A DNA stretch of 64,000 nucleotides, taken from Streptomyces sp. IMTB 2501 (GTDB taxonomy: Bacteria; Actinomycetota; Actinomycetes; Streptomycetales; Streptomycetaceae). The stretch spans positions 130,898 through 194,897 of the forward strand of contig NZ_MQUS01000016.1 of the NCBI RefSeq assembly GCF_001953885.1. Reading direction: 5' to 3'. Every line of letters starts with the position of its first letter. Position 1 is the stretch's first letter. This document shows positions 25,988 through 34,456 of the stretch, in pieces. A model generated the notes under the pieces. That model was not told the origin of the DNA. It made no database searches and saw only the letters and a program-made list of their open reading frames with translations. The position numbers were made by a program, and so were the translations under genes.

Positions 25988-26041
25988 ATCACCGGGATCA
26001 CCGTGATCACCGTGATCACCGTGATCACCGTGATCACCGGG
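25988..26041. repeat. Six tandem 9-bp units, a ladder of GTGATCAC palindromes
   Basis: ATCACCGGG, four times ATCACCGTG, then ATCACCGGG again. Each inner junction creates the 8-bp palindrome GTGATCAC, so identical two-fold sites recur every nine bases in the leader of the pucR-type gene (ATG 26064). It could be an operator array bound by the regulator itself, or simply a length-variable minisatellite. Confidence 0.85.
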
Positions 26042-26063
26042 AATTCCTCGTACTGAAGGCCTC

Positions 26064-27719
26064 ATGCCCCCTACCCTCGCCTCGCTCGTCCACCACTCCG
26101 CGCTCAAGCTGACCGTGCGCGCGGGCGAGGATCGTCTCGACGTGCCCGTCCGCTGGGCCCACGTCAGCGAGCTGGCCGACCCCGTGCCGTACATGGAGGG
26201 CGGCGAGCTGTTGCTGATCACCGCGCTGAAGCTGGACGCGGAGGACCGGGAGGCCATGCGGCGGTATGTGAAGCGCCTGGTCGGGGCCGGTGTCGTCGGG
26301 CTCGGGTTCGCCGTGGGGGTGAATTACGAGGACATCCCCGACGCTCTGGTCGAGGCCGCGCGGGAGGAAGGGCTGCCGCTCCTCGAAGTGCCCCGCCGCA
26401 CCCCCTTCCTCGCCATCAGCAAGGCCGTGTCCGCCGCCATCGCCGCCGACCAGTACCGGGCCGTCACCGCGGGCTTCGCCGCCCAGCGCGAGCTGACCAA
26501 GCAGGCCCTGAGCGCCGGGCCCGAGGGGCTGCTCGGCGCGCTCGCCGCGCAGGTCGACGGATGGGCCGCCCTCTACGACGCCTCCGGCGCCGTCGTAGCC
26601 GCCGCGCCGGAGTGGGCGGGGCGGCGTGCCGCCCGGCTGACTCCCGAGGTCGAGCGGCTGCGGGAGCGGCCCGCACCCGCCTCCTCCGTCGTCGGCGGGC
26701 CCGAGCACGAAGACCGCGTCGAGCTGCACTCCCTCGGGACGGGACGCCGGCCGCGCGCCGCGCTCGCCGTCGGCACCGCCGCCACCCTCGGCACCGCCGA
26801 ACGGTACGCCGTGCACTCCGCCATCGCCCTGCTCACCCTCACCACCGAACGCTCCCGCTCCCTGCACGCGGCCGAACAGCGCCTCGGTACGGCGGTGCTG
26901 CGCATGCTGCTCGCCGGGGAACCCGACCACGCCCGCGCCGTCGCCGGGGACCTGTACGGCGGGCTGCTCGACGCGCCGTTCCGGATGATCGTCGCCGAGT
27001 CGGTGTCCGGAACCGCCGCCCGGGTGCACGCGGACGCCCATGGCCATCTCGCCCAGTCGGTGTCCGGGGGCGCCGCCCTCGTCGCCGACGCCGGCGGTGA
27101 TCCGCTGGGCGGGCTCACGGAGAGTGTGGAGGCCGCCGCCGCGCGCTCCGGGGAGGCCGTACTGGTCGTGCCCGATGGAGAACGGCTGGTGGTGCTCGCC
27201 GCCGACGGGGGTGCGGCGGTGGCCGCCTGTACGCAGTACGCGGCGGCGCTGGAGGCGGCACGGGCGGTGCCCGAGCAGGCCGGGGGAGAAGAGGAGGAGC
27301 TGGTCGTGGGGCTGTCCGCGCCAGCCGGGCCGATCGCCGCCGCGGCGGCCTACAAGCAGGCCGAGCAGGCGCTGTCCGTGGCGCGGCGGCGCGGGCGGGT
27401 GCTCGTGGAGCACGAGCAGCTGGCCGCGGGCTCCGTGCTGCCGTTGCTGGCCGACGACGCGGTGAAGGCGTTCGCCGACGGGCTGCTGCGGGCGCTGCAC
27501 GAGCACGACGCGACGGGGCGGGGGGATCTGGTCGCCTCGCTGCGGGCGTGGCTGTCCCGGCACGGGCAGTGGGACGCGGCCGCGGCGGATCTCGGGGTGC
27601 ACCGGCACACGCTGCGCTATCGGATGCGCCGAGTCGAGGAGATCCTGGGGCGCTCGCTGGACGATCCCGACGTACGGATGGAGCTGTGGCTGGCCCTGAA
27701 GGCCACGTCAACCGAGTGA
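26064..27719 (+). CDS. PucR family transcriptional regulator
   Basis: A 551-residue regulator. Residues about 5-125 are the PucR N-terminal domain (ELADPVPYMEGGELLLITAL); the middle is a GGDEF-like, degenerate region; the last 60 residues are the PucR C-terminal helix-turn-helix (WDAAAADLGVHRHTLRYRMRRVEEILGR). PucR proteins control purine, amine and GABA catabolism. Lying between gabT and an aldehyde dehydrogenase gene, it is the obvious candidate to control this cluster; that link is inference. ATG 26064 has only a weak AAGG upstream. The palindromic 9-bp array starts 76 bases before the start codon, suggesting autoregulation. Confidence 0.88.
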   Translation: MPPTLASLVHHSALKLTVRAGEDRLDVPVRWAHVSELADPVPYMEGGELLLITALKLDAEDREAMRRYVKRLVGAGVVGLGFAVGVNYEDIPDALVEAAREEGLPLLEVPRRTPFLAISKAVSAAIAADQYRAVTAGFAAQRELTKQALSAGPEGLLGALAAQVDGWAALYDASGAVVAAAPEWAGRRAARLTPEVERLRERPAPASSVVGGPEHEDRVELHSLGTGRRPRAALAVGTAATLGTAERYAVHSAIALLTLTTERSRSLHAAEQRLGTAVLRMLLAGEPDHARAVAGDLYGGLLDAPFRMIVAESVSGTAARVHADAHGHLAQSVSGGAALVADAGGDPLGGLTESVEAAAARSGEAVLVVPDGERLVVLAADGGAAVAACTQYAAALEAARAVPEQAGGEEEELVVGLSAPAGPIAAAAAYKQAEQALSVARRRGRVLVEHEQLAAGSVLPLLADDAVKAFADGLLRALHEHDATGRGDLVASLRAWLSRHGQWDAAAADLGVHRHTLRYRMRRVEEILGRSLDDPDVRMELWLALKATSTE

Positions 27720-27879
27720 TCGCCCGCCCGGTGCCCGAGCCCCCCGGTGACCCCGCCATTCCGGCGTACCCCCCACCCCGACTGCTACGACTCGGACAAA
27801 CGACCCTCGGCCGTCGCGCCCCTACCGTGGAGCTCGAAAGCCAAGCACCCCCCAAACGCGGAAAGGCCGGGACTCACAG

Positions 27880-29328
27880 ATGACTTCCACCCACGCCTTC
27901 TGGCTCGCCGGCCGCCAGGTCACCGGCGAGGACACCTTCGACGTCACCTCCCCGTGGGACGGCCGGCTCGTCGGCAAGGTCAGCGTGCCGACCGACGCCC
28001 AGGTCGAGGAGGCCGTGGCCGCCGCGTACGCCGTGCGGGACGAGTTCGCCGCCACCCCGGCGCACGTGCGCGCCGCCGCGCTCGACCACGTCAGCAAGCG
28101 GCTGGTCGAGCGCGCCGAGGAGATCGCCCAGCTGATCTCCGCCGAGAACGGCAAGCCGATCAAGTGGGCGCGAGGGGAAGTCGGACGTGCCGTTTCGGTG
28201 TTCCGGTTCGCCGCCGAAGAGGCCCGCCGGTTCAACGGCGGTGAGGCCCAGCGGCTCGACACCGACCTCGGTGGGCAGGGGCGTCTCGCCCTCACCCGCC
28301 GCTTCCCGAAGGGCGTCGTGCTCGGCATCGCGCCGTTCAACTTCCCGCTGAACCTGTGCGCCCACAAGATCGCCCCGGCGATCGCCGCCGGCGCCCCGAT
28401 CATCCTCAAGCCGGCCCCGGCCACCCCGCTGTCCGGCCTGATCATCGGCGACCTGCTCGCGGAGACCGAGGGCCTCCCGGCCGGCTCCTGGAGCATCCTC
28501 CCGGTCGGCAACGACAAGATGCCCGCCCTCGTCCAGGACGAGCGGCTGCCGGTCATCTCCTTCACCGGTTCCGAGAAGGTCGGCTACGCGATCATGGACT
28601 CGGTGCCGCGCAAGCACTGCACGCTGGAGCTGGGCGGCAACGGCGCCGCCGTCGTCCTCGGCGACTTCGCCTCCGACGCCGACCTGGACTGGGCCGCGAC
28701 CCGCATCGCGACCTTCTCCAACTACCAGGGCGGCCAGTCCTGCATCTCCGTGCAGCGGGTGATCGCCGACGCGTCGGTGTACGACCGTCTGCTGCCGCGC
28801 ATCGTCGCCGCCGTCGAGGCCCAGGTCACCGGTGACCCGACCGACGCCAAGACGGACGTCGGCCCGCTGGTCAGCGAGGCCGCGGCCGAGCGCGTCGAGT
28901 CCTGGGTGAAGGAGGCGGTCGAGGCCGGCGCCACGCTGCTCACGGGCGGCGACCGCGACGGCGCCTCCTACGCGCCGACCGTCCTCACCGACGTACCGGC
29001 CGATGTCACCCTCTCCTGCGAGGAGGTCTTCGGGCCCGTCCTCACCGTGCAGAAGGCCGACGGGGAGGCGGCGGCCTTCGCCGCCGTCAACTCCTCCAAG
29101 TACGGCCTCCAGGCAGGCGTGTTCACCCACGACCTGCAGGTCGCCTTCCGTGCCCACCGCGCCCTAGAGGTCGGCGGTGTCGTCATCGGCGACGTCCCGT
29201 CCTACCGCGCCGACCAGATGCCGTACGGCGGTGCCAAGCAGTCCGGTGTGGGCCGTGAGGGCGTCAAGTTCGCGATGGACGACTACACATACGAGCGCGT
29301 GCTGGTCCTGACCGGCCTCGCGCTCTGA
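27880..29328 (+). CDS. NAD(P)-dependent aldehyde dehydrogenase, probable succinate-semialdehyde dehydrogenase
   Basis: A 482-residue aldehyde dehydrogenase distinct from the one at 12291. Visible are APFNFPLNLCAHKIAPA, FTGSEKVGYA (cofactor loop), LELGGNGAAVVL (general-base Glu) and GGQSCISVQRV (catalytic Cys), and the PYGGAKQSGVGREG block. The group includes enzymes for succinate semialdehyde, glyceraldehyde and methylmalonate semialdehyde. Location after gabT and pucR favours succinate semialdehyde, completing GABA conversion to succinate, but the substrate is not fixed by sequence. ATG 27880 stands 160 bases after pucR; a strong terminator follows the stop. Confidence 0.83.
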   Translation: MTSTHAFWLAGRQVTGEDTFDVTSPWDGRLVGKVSVPTDAQVEEAVAAAYAVRDEFAATPAHVRAAALDHVSKRLVERAEEIAQLISAENGKPIKWARGEVGRAVSVFRFAAEEARRFNGGEAQRLDTDLGGQGRLALTRRFPKGVVLGIAPFNFPLNLCAHKIAPAIAAGAPIILKPAPATPLSGLIIGDLLAETEGLPAGSWSILPVGNDKMPALVQDERLPVISFTGSEKVGYAIMDSVPRKHCTLELGGNGAAVVLGDFASDADLDWAATRIATFSNYQGGQSCISVQRVIADASVYDRLLPRIVAAVEAQVTGDPTDAKTDVGPLVSEAAAERVESWVKEAVEAGATLLTGGDRDGASYAPTVLTDVPADVTLSCEEVFGPVLTVQKADGEAAAFAAVNSSKYGLQAGVFTHDLQVAFRAHRALEVGGVVIGDVPSYRADQMPYGGAKQSGVGREGVKFAMDDYTYERVLVLTGLAL

Positions 29329-29353
29329 CCTGCCACGGACAGGTCAGCCGGAG

Positions 29354-29388
29354 ACGGCCGCAGCCCACTGTGCGGGGGCTGCGGCCGT
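29354..29388 (+). terminator. Rho-independent terminator
   Basis: A 13-bp perfect stem (ACGGCCGCAGCCC with GGGCTGCGGCCGT) and nine-base loop, followed by a pyrimidine tract TTCTCTCTTTT, ends the aldehyde dehydrogenase transcript. Confidence 0.9.
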
Positions 29389-29573
29389 TTCTCTCTTTTC
29401 TGCATGTTTTCTGTCTGTTTTCTGCTTCCTGGTAAAGGAATCGACATCGGCTGTTCAAGAGTCCTGCCCTGAGTCTTGATCTGTCCATGACTCACCCGAT
29501 GGGATGCGCCTGACCACTTCGTCCGAGTCGGGTCCTTCCTGATCAGGACGGAACAGACCACTCAGGGGACCAC

Positions 29574-30941
29574 ATGCACATAGCCCGTTCCGGGCGCGGC
29601 GTCGCGGCGTCCGCCGCCACCGTCGCGCTCGTCGCCGCCGCACTGGCGGCCACCTCCCAGGCCGGCGCCACCACCGCCGCGCCCGCCGGCGTACCGCACA
29701 CCTTCGCGCAGCCGGCCGTCGCGGGGCACTCCCTGGTGCACGGTGTGGCCAGCCCCCTCCCCATCGAGCAGTGCCAGGCCAAGTGGCACATCAACTGCTA
29801 CAACCCGCTGCAGTACCGCACCGCGTACAACCTGAACCCGCTGTACAAGAAGGGGATCACGGGCAAGGGGCGGACGATCGTCATCGTCGACTCCTTCGGC
29901 TCCCCGACCGTCCAGCACGACCTGGACGTCTACAGCAAGCAGTTCGGGCTGCCCAGCACCAAGGTCAACGTCGTCAAGTGGGGTCATGTCCCGCCGTTCG
30001 ACCCCAAGAACTCCGACATGACCGGATGGGCCGGCGAGACCACGCTGGACGTCGAGATGGCGCACGCCGTCGCGCCGGACGCGAAGATCGTGCTGGTCGA
30101 GACGGCGGTCGCCGAGACCGAGGGCACCACCGGTCTGCCGGAGATGATGTCCGCCGAGAAGTCCATGATCGACCACGGGGTCGGCGACGTCATCAGCCAG
30201 AGCTTCGGCGCCACCGAGAACACCTTCCCGGGCTTCGACAAGGGCGACTTCTCCAGCATCAAGAAGCTCCGGTACGCCTTCGAGGACGCCCAGCGCAAGC
30301 ACGTGACGGTCCTCGCCTCCTCCGGTGACGGCGGCGCCACCGACGCCATGGCGGACGGCAAGACGTTCTACAAATACCGCGTCAACTCCTGGCCGTCCTC
30401 CGACCCGTTGGTCACCTCCATCGGCGGCACCCAGCTGCACCTGAACGACAAGGGCCAGCGCGTCAAGCCGGACAGCGTGTACAACGACAACGGCGCGGGC
30501 GGCGGCGGCCAGTCCCACGTGTTCACCCGCCCGTCCTTCCAGGACGGCGTGAAGAACGTCGTCGGCACCCGCCGCGGCACCCCGGACATCTCGATGGCCG
30601 CCGCGGTCAACGGCGGTGCCTGGGTGTACTCCAGCTACGACCCGACCGCCACCGGCTGGGACGTCTCCGGCGGCACCAGCGAGGCCAGCCCGCTCTTCTC
30701 GGGCATCGTCGCGCTCGCCGACCAGGCGGCCGGCCACCGCGTGGGCAACATCAACGCGGCTCTCTACACCCTGCTGAAGCAGAAGAACCCGGGCGTCGTC
30801 GACGTCAACGACGGCACGGACAACAGCTACCAGGGCGTCGAGGGCTACAAGGCCGTCACCGGCTACGACATGGCCACCGGCGTCGGCACCCTGGACGCCC
30901 TCCGCTTCGTCCCGGCTCTCGGCAAGGCGAGCCGCGGCTGA
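29574..30941 (+). CDS. Secreted sedolisin (S53) family peptidase
   Basis: A 455-residue exported serine-carboxyl protease. A signal peptide ends near residue 30 (TSQAGA). The catalytic domain shows Glu and Asp in WAGETTLDVEMAHAVAP and the nucleophile Ser in GWDVSGGTSEASP, as in sedolisins, and calcium-site Asp residues near the end (VDVNDGTDN, GYDMATGVG). The long N-terminal activation propeptide of kumamolisin-type members is absent: only about 50 residues separate signal peptide and catalytic core. Sedolisins usually act outside at acidic pH; that is family knowledge. ATG 29574 has CAGGGGAC upstream. Terminators stand on both sides, so it is a single-gene unit. Confidence 0.88.
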   Translation: MHIARSGRGVAASAATVALVAAALAATSQAGATTAAPAGVPHTFAQPAVAGHSLVHGVASPLPIEQCQAKWHINCYNPLQYRTAYNLNPLYKKGITGKGRTIVIVDSFGSPTVQHDLDVYSKQFGLPSTKVNVVKWGHVPPFDPKNSDMTGWAGETTLDVEMAHAVAPDAKIVLVETAVAETEGTTGLPEMMSAEKSMIDHGVGDVISQSFGATENTFPGFDKGDFSSIKKLRYAFEDAQRKHVTVLASSGDGGATDAMADGKTFYKYRVNSWPSSDPLVTSIGGTQLHLNDKGQRVKPDSVYNDNGAGGGGQSHVFTRPSFQDGVKNVVGTRRGTPDISMAAAVNGGAWVYSSYDPTATGWDVSGGTSEASPLFSGIVALADQAAGHRVGNINAALYTLLKQKNPGVVDVNDGTDNSYQGVEGYKAVTGYDMATGVGTLDALRFVPALGKASRG

Positions 30942-30968
30942 CGATCGGGCGTGAGCACCGCCACTGTG

Positions 30969-30995
30969 ACGGCCCGGGTCCTGGACCCGGGCCGT
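30969..30995 (+). terminator. Terminator of the sedolisin gene
   Basis: ACGGCCCGGGTCC and GGACCCGGGCCGT form a 13-bp inverted repeat around one base, so the real loop is a few bases longer, followed by TT and mixed sequence 28 bases after the stop. Confidence 0.8.
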
Positions 30996-31004
30996 TTCGC
31001 ATGC

Positions 31005-31066
31005 CCGCCACGGAGAAGGGGTCAGGCACCGCTGCCTTCCGGTGCCGGACCCCTTCTCCGTGGCGG
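31005..31066. repeat. 27-bp inverted repeat with one mismatch
   Basis: 31005-31031 pairs with 31040-31066 around an eight-base loop (CTGCCTTC), one mismatched pair only. It lies just after the sedolisin terminator and at the 3' end of the GH3 remnant, and may be the old bidirectional terminator of the two convergent genes. Confidence 0.8.
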
Positions 31067-31585
31067 ACCCCTTCCCGTCGCCGGGCTCCTCCGGGCCCTC
31101 ACCCGGAGAAGCCGACGTGCGCGAGCCACCTGGGCCGTGCGCCAGTACAGCGGATGGTCGCCGCTCAGCCCACGCGTGTACGGCGTGGCGATCGCCGAGG
31201 TCAGCTTCGGGTCCTCCGAGTAGCCCTCCTCGTTACGGCCCCACAGCGGATGCCGGAGCAGATTCACCGTCGGGGACCAGACGTTGAGGCCGACCCGGCC
31301 GTCCCGGGCCCGCATCGCCCGCGCCTCCGTGGACACCGCCTCGCCGACCCGCCGCACCAGCTCCGGGTTCCAGGTCGCGCCGAGGCCGACGGCCTGCGGG
31401 AGCACCGTCGCCGGGCCCATCCAGGCGACGCCGTGCAGCGCCTCCTGGCCGGTGCGGAAGGCGCCGATGCCCAGACGCTCCACGGCGGGCGCGTACTGGT
31501 GCAGGAAGGAGACCTTCTCGTCCAAAGTGAGCCGCGCCAGCAGGTCGTCGACGCGCTTCGCTGCTCGGTCGGCGGAAGCCGGGTG
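31022..31585 (-). pseudogene. Truncated GH3 beta-glucosidase
   Basis: The frame reads KRVDDLLARLTLDEKVSFL, then FRTGQEALHGVAW, GLGATWNPELVRRVGEA and LNVWSPTVNLLRHPLWGRNE, the N-terminal part of a family 3 beta-glucosidase. After HPLYWRTA (near 31135) the homology stops and the frame runs into low-complexity arginine-rich sequence and the inverted repeat at 31005-31066. Only about 150 of the roughly 700-900 residues usual for the family remain, without the nucleophile Asp region. No start codon fits upstream; the expected first residues seem to be in another frame (LDTRLPPTEQ), so a second lesion is likely. A LacI-type palindrome stands 140 bases upstream. Confidence 0.8.
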
Positions 31586-31726
31586 TCAAGGTGCCCTGCG
31601 TGGAGAAGGCTCACATCTGGCCGACAAGGTAAGGGCGTAGGGACGTTCGCGGGGTGGCGCCGGGTATCGCAGGAATCTTGGAAGCGACCCTTGTGCGCCC
31701 CCAGGCGTTCACTTACCTCATAGCAG

Positions 31727-31738
31727 CGAAGCGCTTCG
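31727..31738. promoter_or_regulatory. LacI-type operator before the GH3 remnant
   Basis: CGAAGCGCTTCG, a 12-bp perfect palindrome with the central CG of LacI-family sites. The core GAAGCGCTTC recurs at 35489 and 35580 beside the lacI-type gene, so all three probably bind the same protein. Confidence 0.65.
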
Positions 31739-31798
31739 AGTGACCGCAGCCGACGGCCCACCGCCGGGTGTCCTGGTGCGTCATGAAGGGTTGACGCG

Positions 31799-32263
31799 AT
31801 GACGCCGAACGCCGCCTCTTCCGCCCCTAGGCCCTGAGAAGCTTCCTCGCCTCCACCGCGGCGGTCGCCGCCGCAGCGGTGGCGGGAGGCATGCCGTTGC
31901 TCACCGCGTGCGGCGGCTCGGGCAGCGGTTCGGGCGGCGGTTCGGGCGGCGGCTCCTGCGCGGGCAAGAGTGCCAAGAAGCTCTTGCCGTCCTACGTCGC
32001 GACCACGTGGTGACCCCGGACATCCCCGCGAAGAACGGCTCCGCGATCGGCTTCACCGGCAAGATCGACCTGGCGACCCTGAAGACCTCGGTGCTCTGGG
32101 TCGACAAGACCGGCGCCGTCGGCCCGCTGGGCACCGCACAGGGCACCGTCGGCCTCGGCGGCTCCACCTGGACTGTCTGCAAGGGCAACAACGAGTCGAG
32201 ATCACCTCCTCGGCCGGCGGACTGAACTTCACCGTCAACGGCGAGAGCATCAGCGGCAGTTGA
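31799..32263 (+). pseudogene. Chimeric remnant: sugar-binding lipoprotein joined to GH12 glucanase
   Basis: From ATG 31799 the frame gives MTPNAASSAP and stops at once; one frame over, LRSFLASTAAVAAAAVAGG continues as a lipoprotein signal ending LLTACGG, then KSAKKLLPSYVA. After another shift near 32010 it reads VVTPDIPAKNGSAIGFTGK, typical of family 1 sugar-binding proteins. At about 32088 this changes abruptly to VLWVDKTGAVGPLG and LGGSTWTVCKGNN, a GH12 glucanase segment, and after one more junction near 32198 to EITSSAGGLNFTVNGESISG and a stop. At least four lesions; nothing functional is left. Confidence 0.7.
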
Positions 32264-32309
32264 GTGGCACTTGGGGGCCGGGCCCGTGCGGGGCCGGCCC
32301 TTCGCGCGC

Positions 32310-34358
32310 TCACTCGGTGACCGGCAGCTCCGCACCGTCCCGCAGGAACAGCGGGATGCGGTCCAGCGGAGCGTCCACCGTCACCGCCGTACCTCCCTCG
32401 TACGACTCACCCGTCCACGCGTCCGTCCAGCGCGCGCCCGCCGGCAGGTACGTCGTCCGAGTCGTCGCGCCGGCGGTCAGCACCGGGGCGACCAGGAGAT
32501 CCCGGCCGAACAGATAGGCGTCGTCCACCGACCACGCCGCCTGGTCGTCCGGGAACTCCAGGAACAGCGGGCGCAGCACCGGCAGCCCCTCCTCGTGAGC
32601 CTCACGCATGACCGTCAGCACGTACGGCCTCAGGCGCTCGCGCAGCCGCAGATACCGCTCCAGGATCCCGCCGGCCTCCGTGCCGTAGGACCACACCTCG
32701 TTCGGGCCTCCGGTCATCTCCGGGCCCAGCGGCATGGCCGGGTCGCGGAAGCCGTGCAGCCGCATCAGCGGGGACAGCGCGCCGAACTGGAACCAGCGGA
32801 TCATCACCTCGCGGTACGCCGGGTCCTCCGGGTCGCCGCCGTGGAAGCCGCCGATGTCGGTGTTCCACCAGGGGATGCCGGACAGCGCGGTGTTGAGGCC
32901 CGCCGCGATCTGGCGGCGCAGGGTCGCGAAGTCGGTGCCGATGTCACCGGACCACAGGGCCGCGGCATAGCGCTGACTGCCCGCCCACGCCGAGCGGTTG
33001 AGGCTGATCACCTCGTCGTCGCCGACGCCGGACGCACGCAGGCCCTCGTAGAAGGTGCGGGCGTTCTCGCGCGGGTAGAGGTTGCCGACCTCCAGACCCG
33101 GGCCCGCCCAGTAGCGCAGGTTTTCCGGGAAGCCCGGCTTCAGCTCCGGCTCGCAGGCATCCAGCCAGAAGGCCGTGATGCCGTACGGGGCGAGGTAGTT
33201 GTCGCGGACGCGGGACCACAAGAACTCCCGGGCCTCGGGGTTCGTGGCGTCGTAGAACGCCACCTGGACCGGGGCGGCGACCTCGTTGTCCGGCCAGTCG
33301 GCGTGCGCGACCGGGCCGTACTGGGTGCCGATGAAGTGGCCGCGCTGCTCCATGAGCGGATGGTTCTCCGAGAGCGGGGACACCGACGGCCACACGGACA
33401 CGACCAGCTTGACGCCCAACTCGTCCAGTTCGCTGACCATCGCCGCCGGGTCCGGCCACTCCCGCGGGTCGAAGCGCCACTCGCCGAGGTGGGTCCAGTG
33501 GAAGAAGTCGCACACGATCGCCGACAGGGGCAGGCCCCGGCGCTTGTACTCCCGTGCCACGGCGAGGAGTTCGTCCTGGGTGCGATAGCGCAGCTTGCAC
33601 TGCCAGAAGCCGGCCGCCCACTCCGGCAGCATCGGGGTACGCCCGGTCACCGCGCTGTAGGCGCGCTGGCCGTCGGCCGGGGTGCCCGCCGTGATCCAGT
33701 AGTCGATCTGCCGGGCCGCATCCGCCACCCAGCGGGTCCCGTTGCCCGCCAGCTCCACCCGGCCGATCGCCGGGTTGTTCCAGAGCAGCGTGTAGCCCCG
33801 GCTGGACACCAGCACCGGGACGCTCACCTCGGCGTTGCGCTGCACCAGGTCCAGCACGAGACCCTTCTGGTCCAAGTGCCCGTGCTGGTGCTGCCCGAGG
33901 CCGTACAGCTTCTCGTCCTCGTAGGCGGCGAAGCGCTGCTCCAGGCGGTGGTGGCCGCCCCCGACCGCCGTGTACAGGCGCGGTCCGGGCCACCAGAAGT
34001 GGGCCCGCTCCTCGGCGAGCAGCTCGCTGCGGTCGTCGGTGCGCAGAAAGCTGACCAGGCCCTCGGCGCTCACCTCGACGGTCAGCGCGCCGACCGTCAA
34101 CTGCCCTTCGCCCTCACCGATCTTGACCGTCGCGTCCTGGGCGGGCGGGGAGTCGAGGAGGGCACCCGGCAGCCCCTCCAGCACCGGGCCGCCGAGCCGG
34201 GCGCGCACCCGGACCGCGTCCGGACCCCAGGGCTCGATCCGCACCGTCTCCTGCCGGCCGCTCCACTCCAGCGCCCCGTCCCGCTCCCGGAAGGTGCCGA
34301 CGGTGGGGGAGGACTGGGCGAGACTGACCTTGGGCTGCGCGACGGCATGCTGGTTCAC
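32310..34358 (-). CDS. yicI: GH31 alpha-xylosidase / alpha-glucosidase
   Basis: A 682-residue cytoplasmic glycoside hydrolase family 31 enzyme. The nucleophile Asp is in FWLDACEPEL and the acid/base Asp in WSGDIGTDF; LYGLGQHQHGHLDQKG, WQCKLRYRTQDELL and GIPWWNTDIGGFHGG are further family blocks, closest in feel to YicI-type alpha-xylosidases. It would remove alpha-xylosyl units from imported xyloglucan oligosaccharides; the exact substrate is inference. GTG 34358 has AGGAG six bases upstream. It follows the lacI-type gene by 98 bases on the same strand. Remnants of a GH3 enzyme, sugar-binding protein and GH12 glucanase downstream suggest the rest of the pathway decayed. Confidence 0.86.
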   Translation of the reverse strand: MNQHAVAQPKVSLAQSSPTVGTFRERDGALEWSGRQETVRIEPWGPDAVRVRARLGGPVLEGLPGALLDSPPAQDATVKIGEGEGQLTVGALTVEVSAEGLVSFLRTDDRSELLAEERAHFWWPGPRLYTAVGGGHHRLEQRFAAYEDEKLYGLGQHQHGHLDQKGLVLDLVQRNAEVSVPVLVSSRGYTLLWNNPAIGRVELAGNGTRWVADAARQIDYWITAGTPADGQRAYSAVTGRTPMLPEWAAGFWQCKLRYRTQDELLAVAREYKRRGLPLSAIVCDFFHWTHLGEWRFDPREWPDPAAMVSELDELGVKLVVSVWPSVSPLSENHPLMEQRGHFIGTQYGPVAHADWPDNEVAAPVQVAFYDATNPEAREFLWSRVRDNYLAPYGITAFWLDACEPELKPGFPENLRYWAGPGLEVGNLYPRENARTFYEGLRASGVGDDEVISLNRSAWAGSQRYAAALWSGDIGTDFATLRRQIAAGLNTALSGIPWWNTDIGGFHGGDPEDPAYREVMIRWFQFGALSPLMRLHGFRDPAMPLGPEMTGGPNEVWSYGTEAGGILERYLRLRERLRPYVLTVMREAHEEGLPVLRPLFLEFPDDQAAWSVDDAYLFGRDLLVAPVLTAGATTRTTYLPAGARWTDAWTGESYEGGTAVTVDAPLDRIPLFLRDGAELPVTE

Positions 34359-34456
34359 GGCGTGCTCCTGGAGTGAGGAGTGCAGACGGGGAAGCAGGCA
34401 GGGGTGCCCCGCACGGACGAGGCACAGGAGAGGTGAGGCAGCGGAGAGGGGTGGTG

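Noticed and set aside
25988..26041. CRISPR-like array
   Set aside because: The units are 9 bp without spacers; it is a simple tandem repeat.
29328..31100. Possible genomic-island border at the sedolisin gene
   Set aside because: Base composition does not change, and there are no direct repeats, tRNA or integrase; the decay downstream is explained by deletions.
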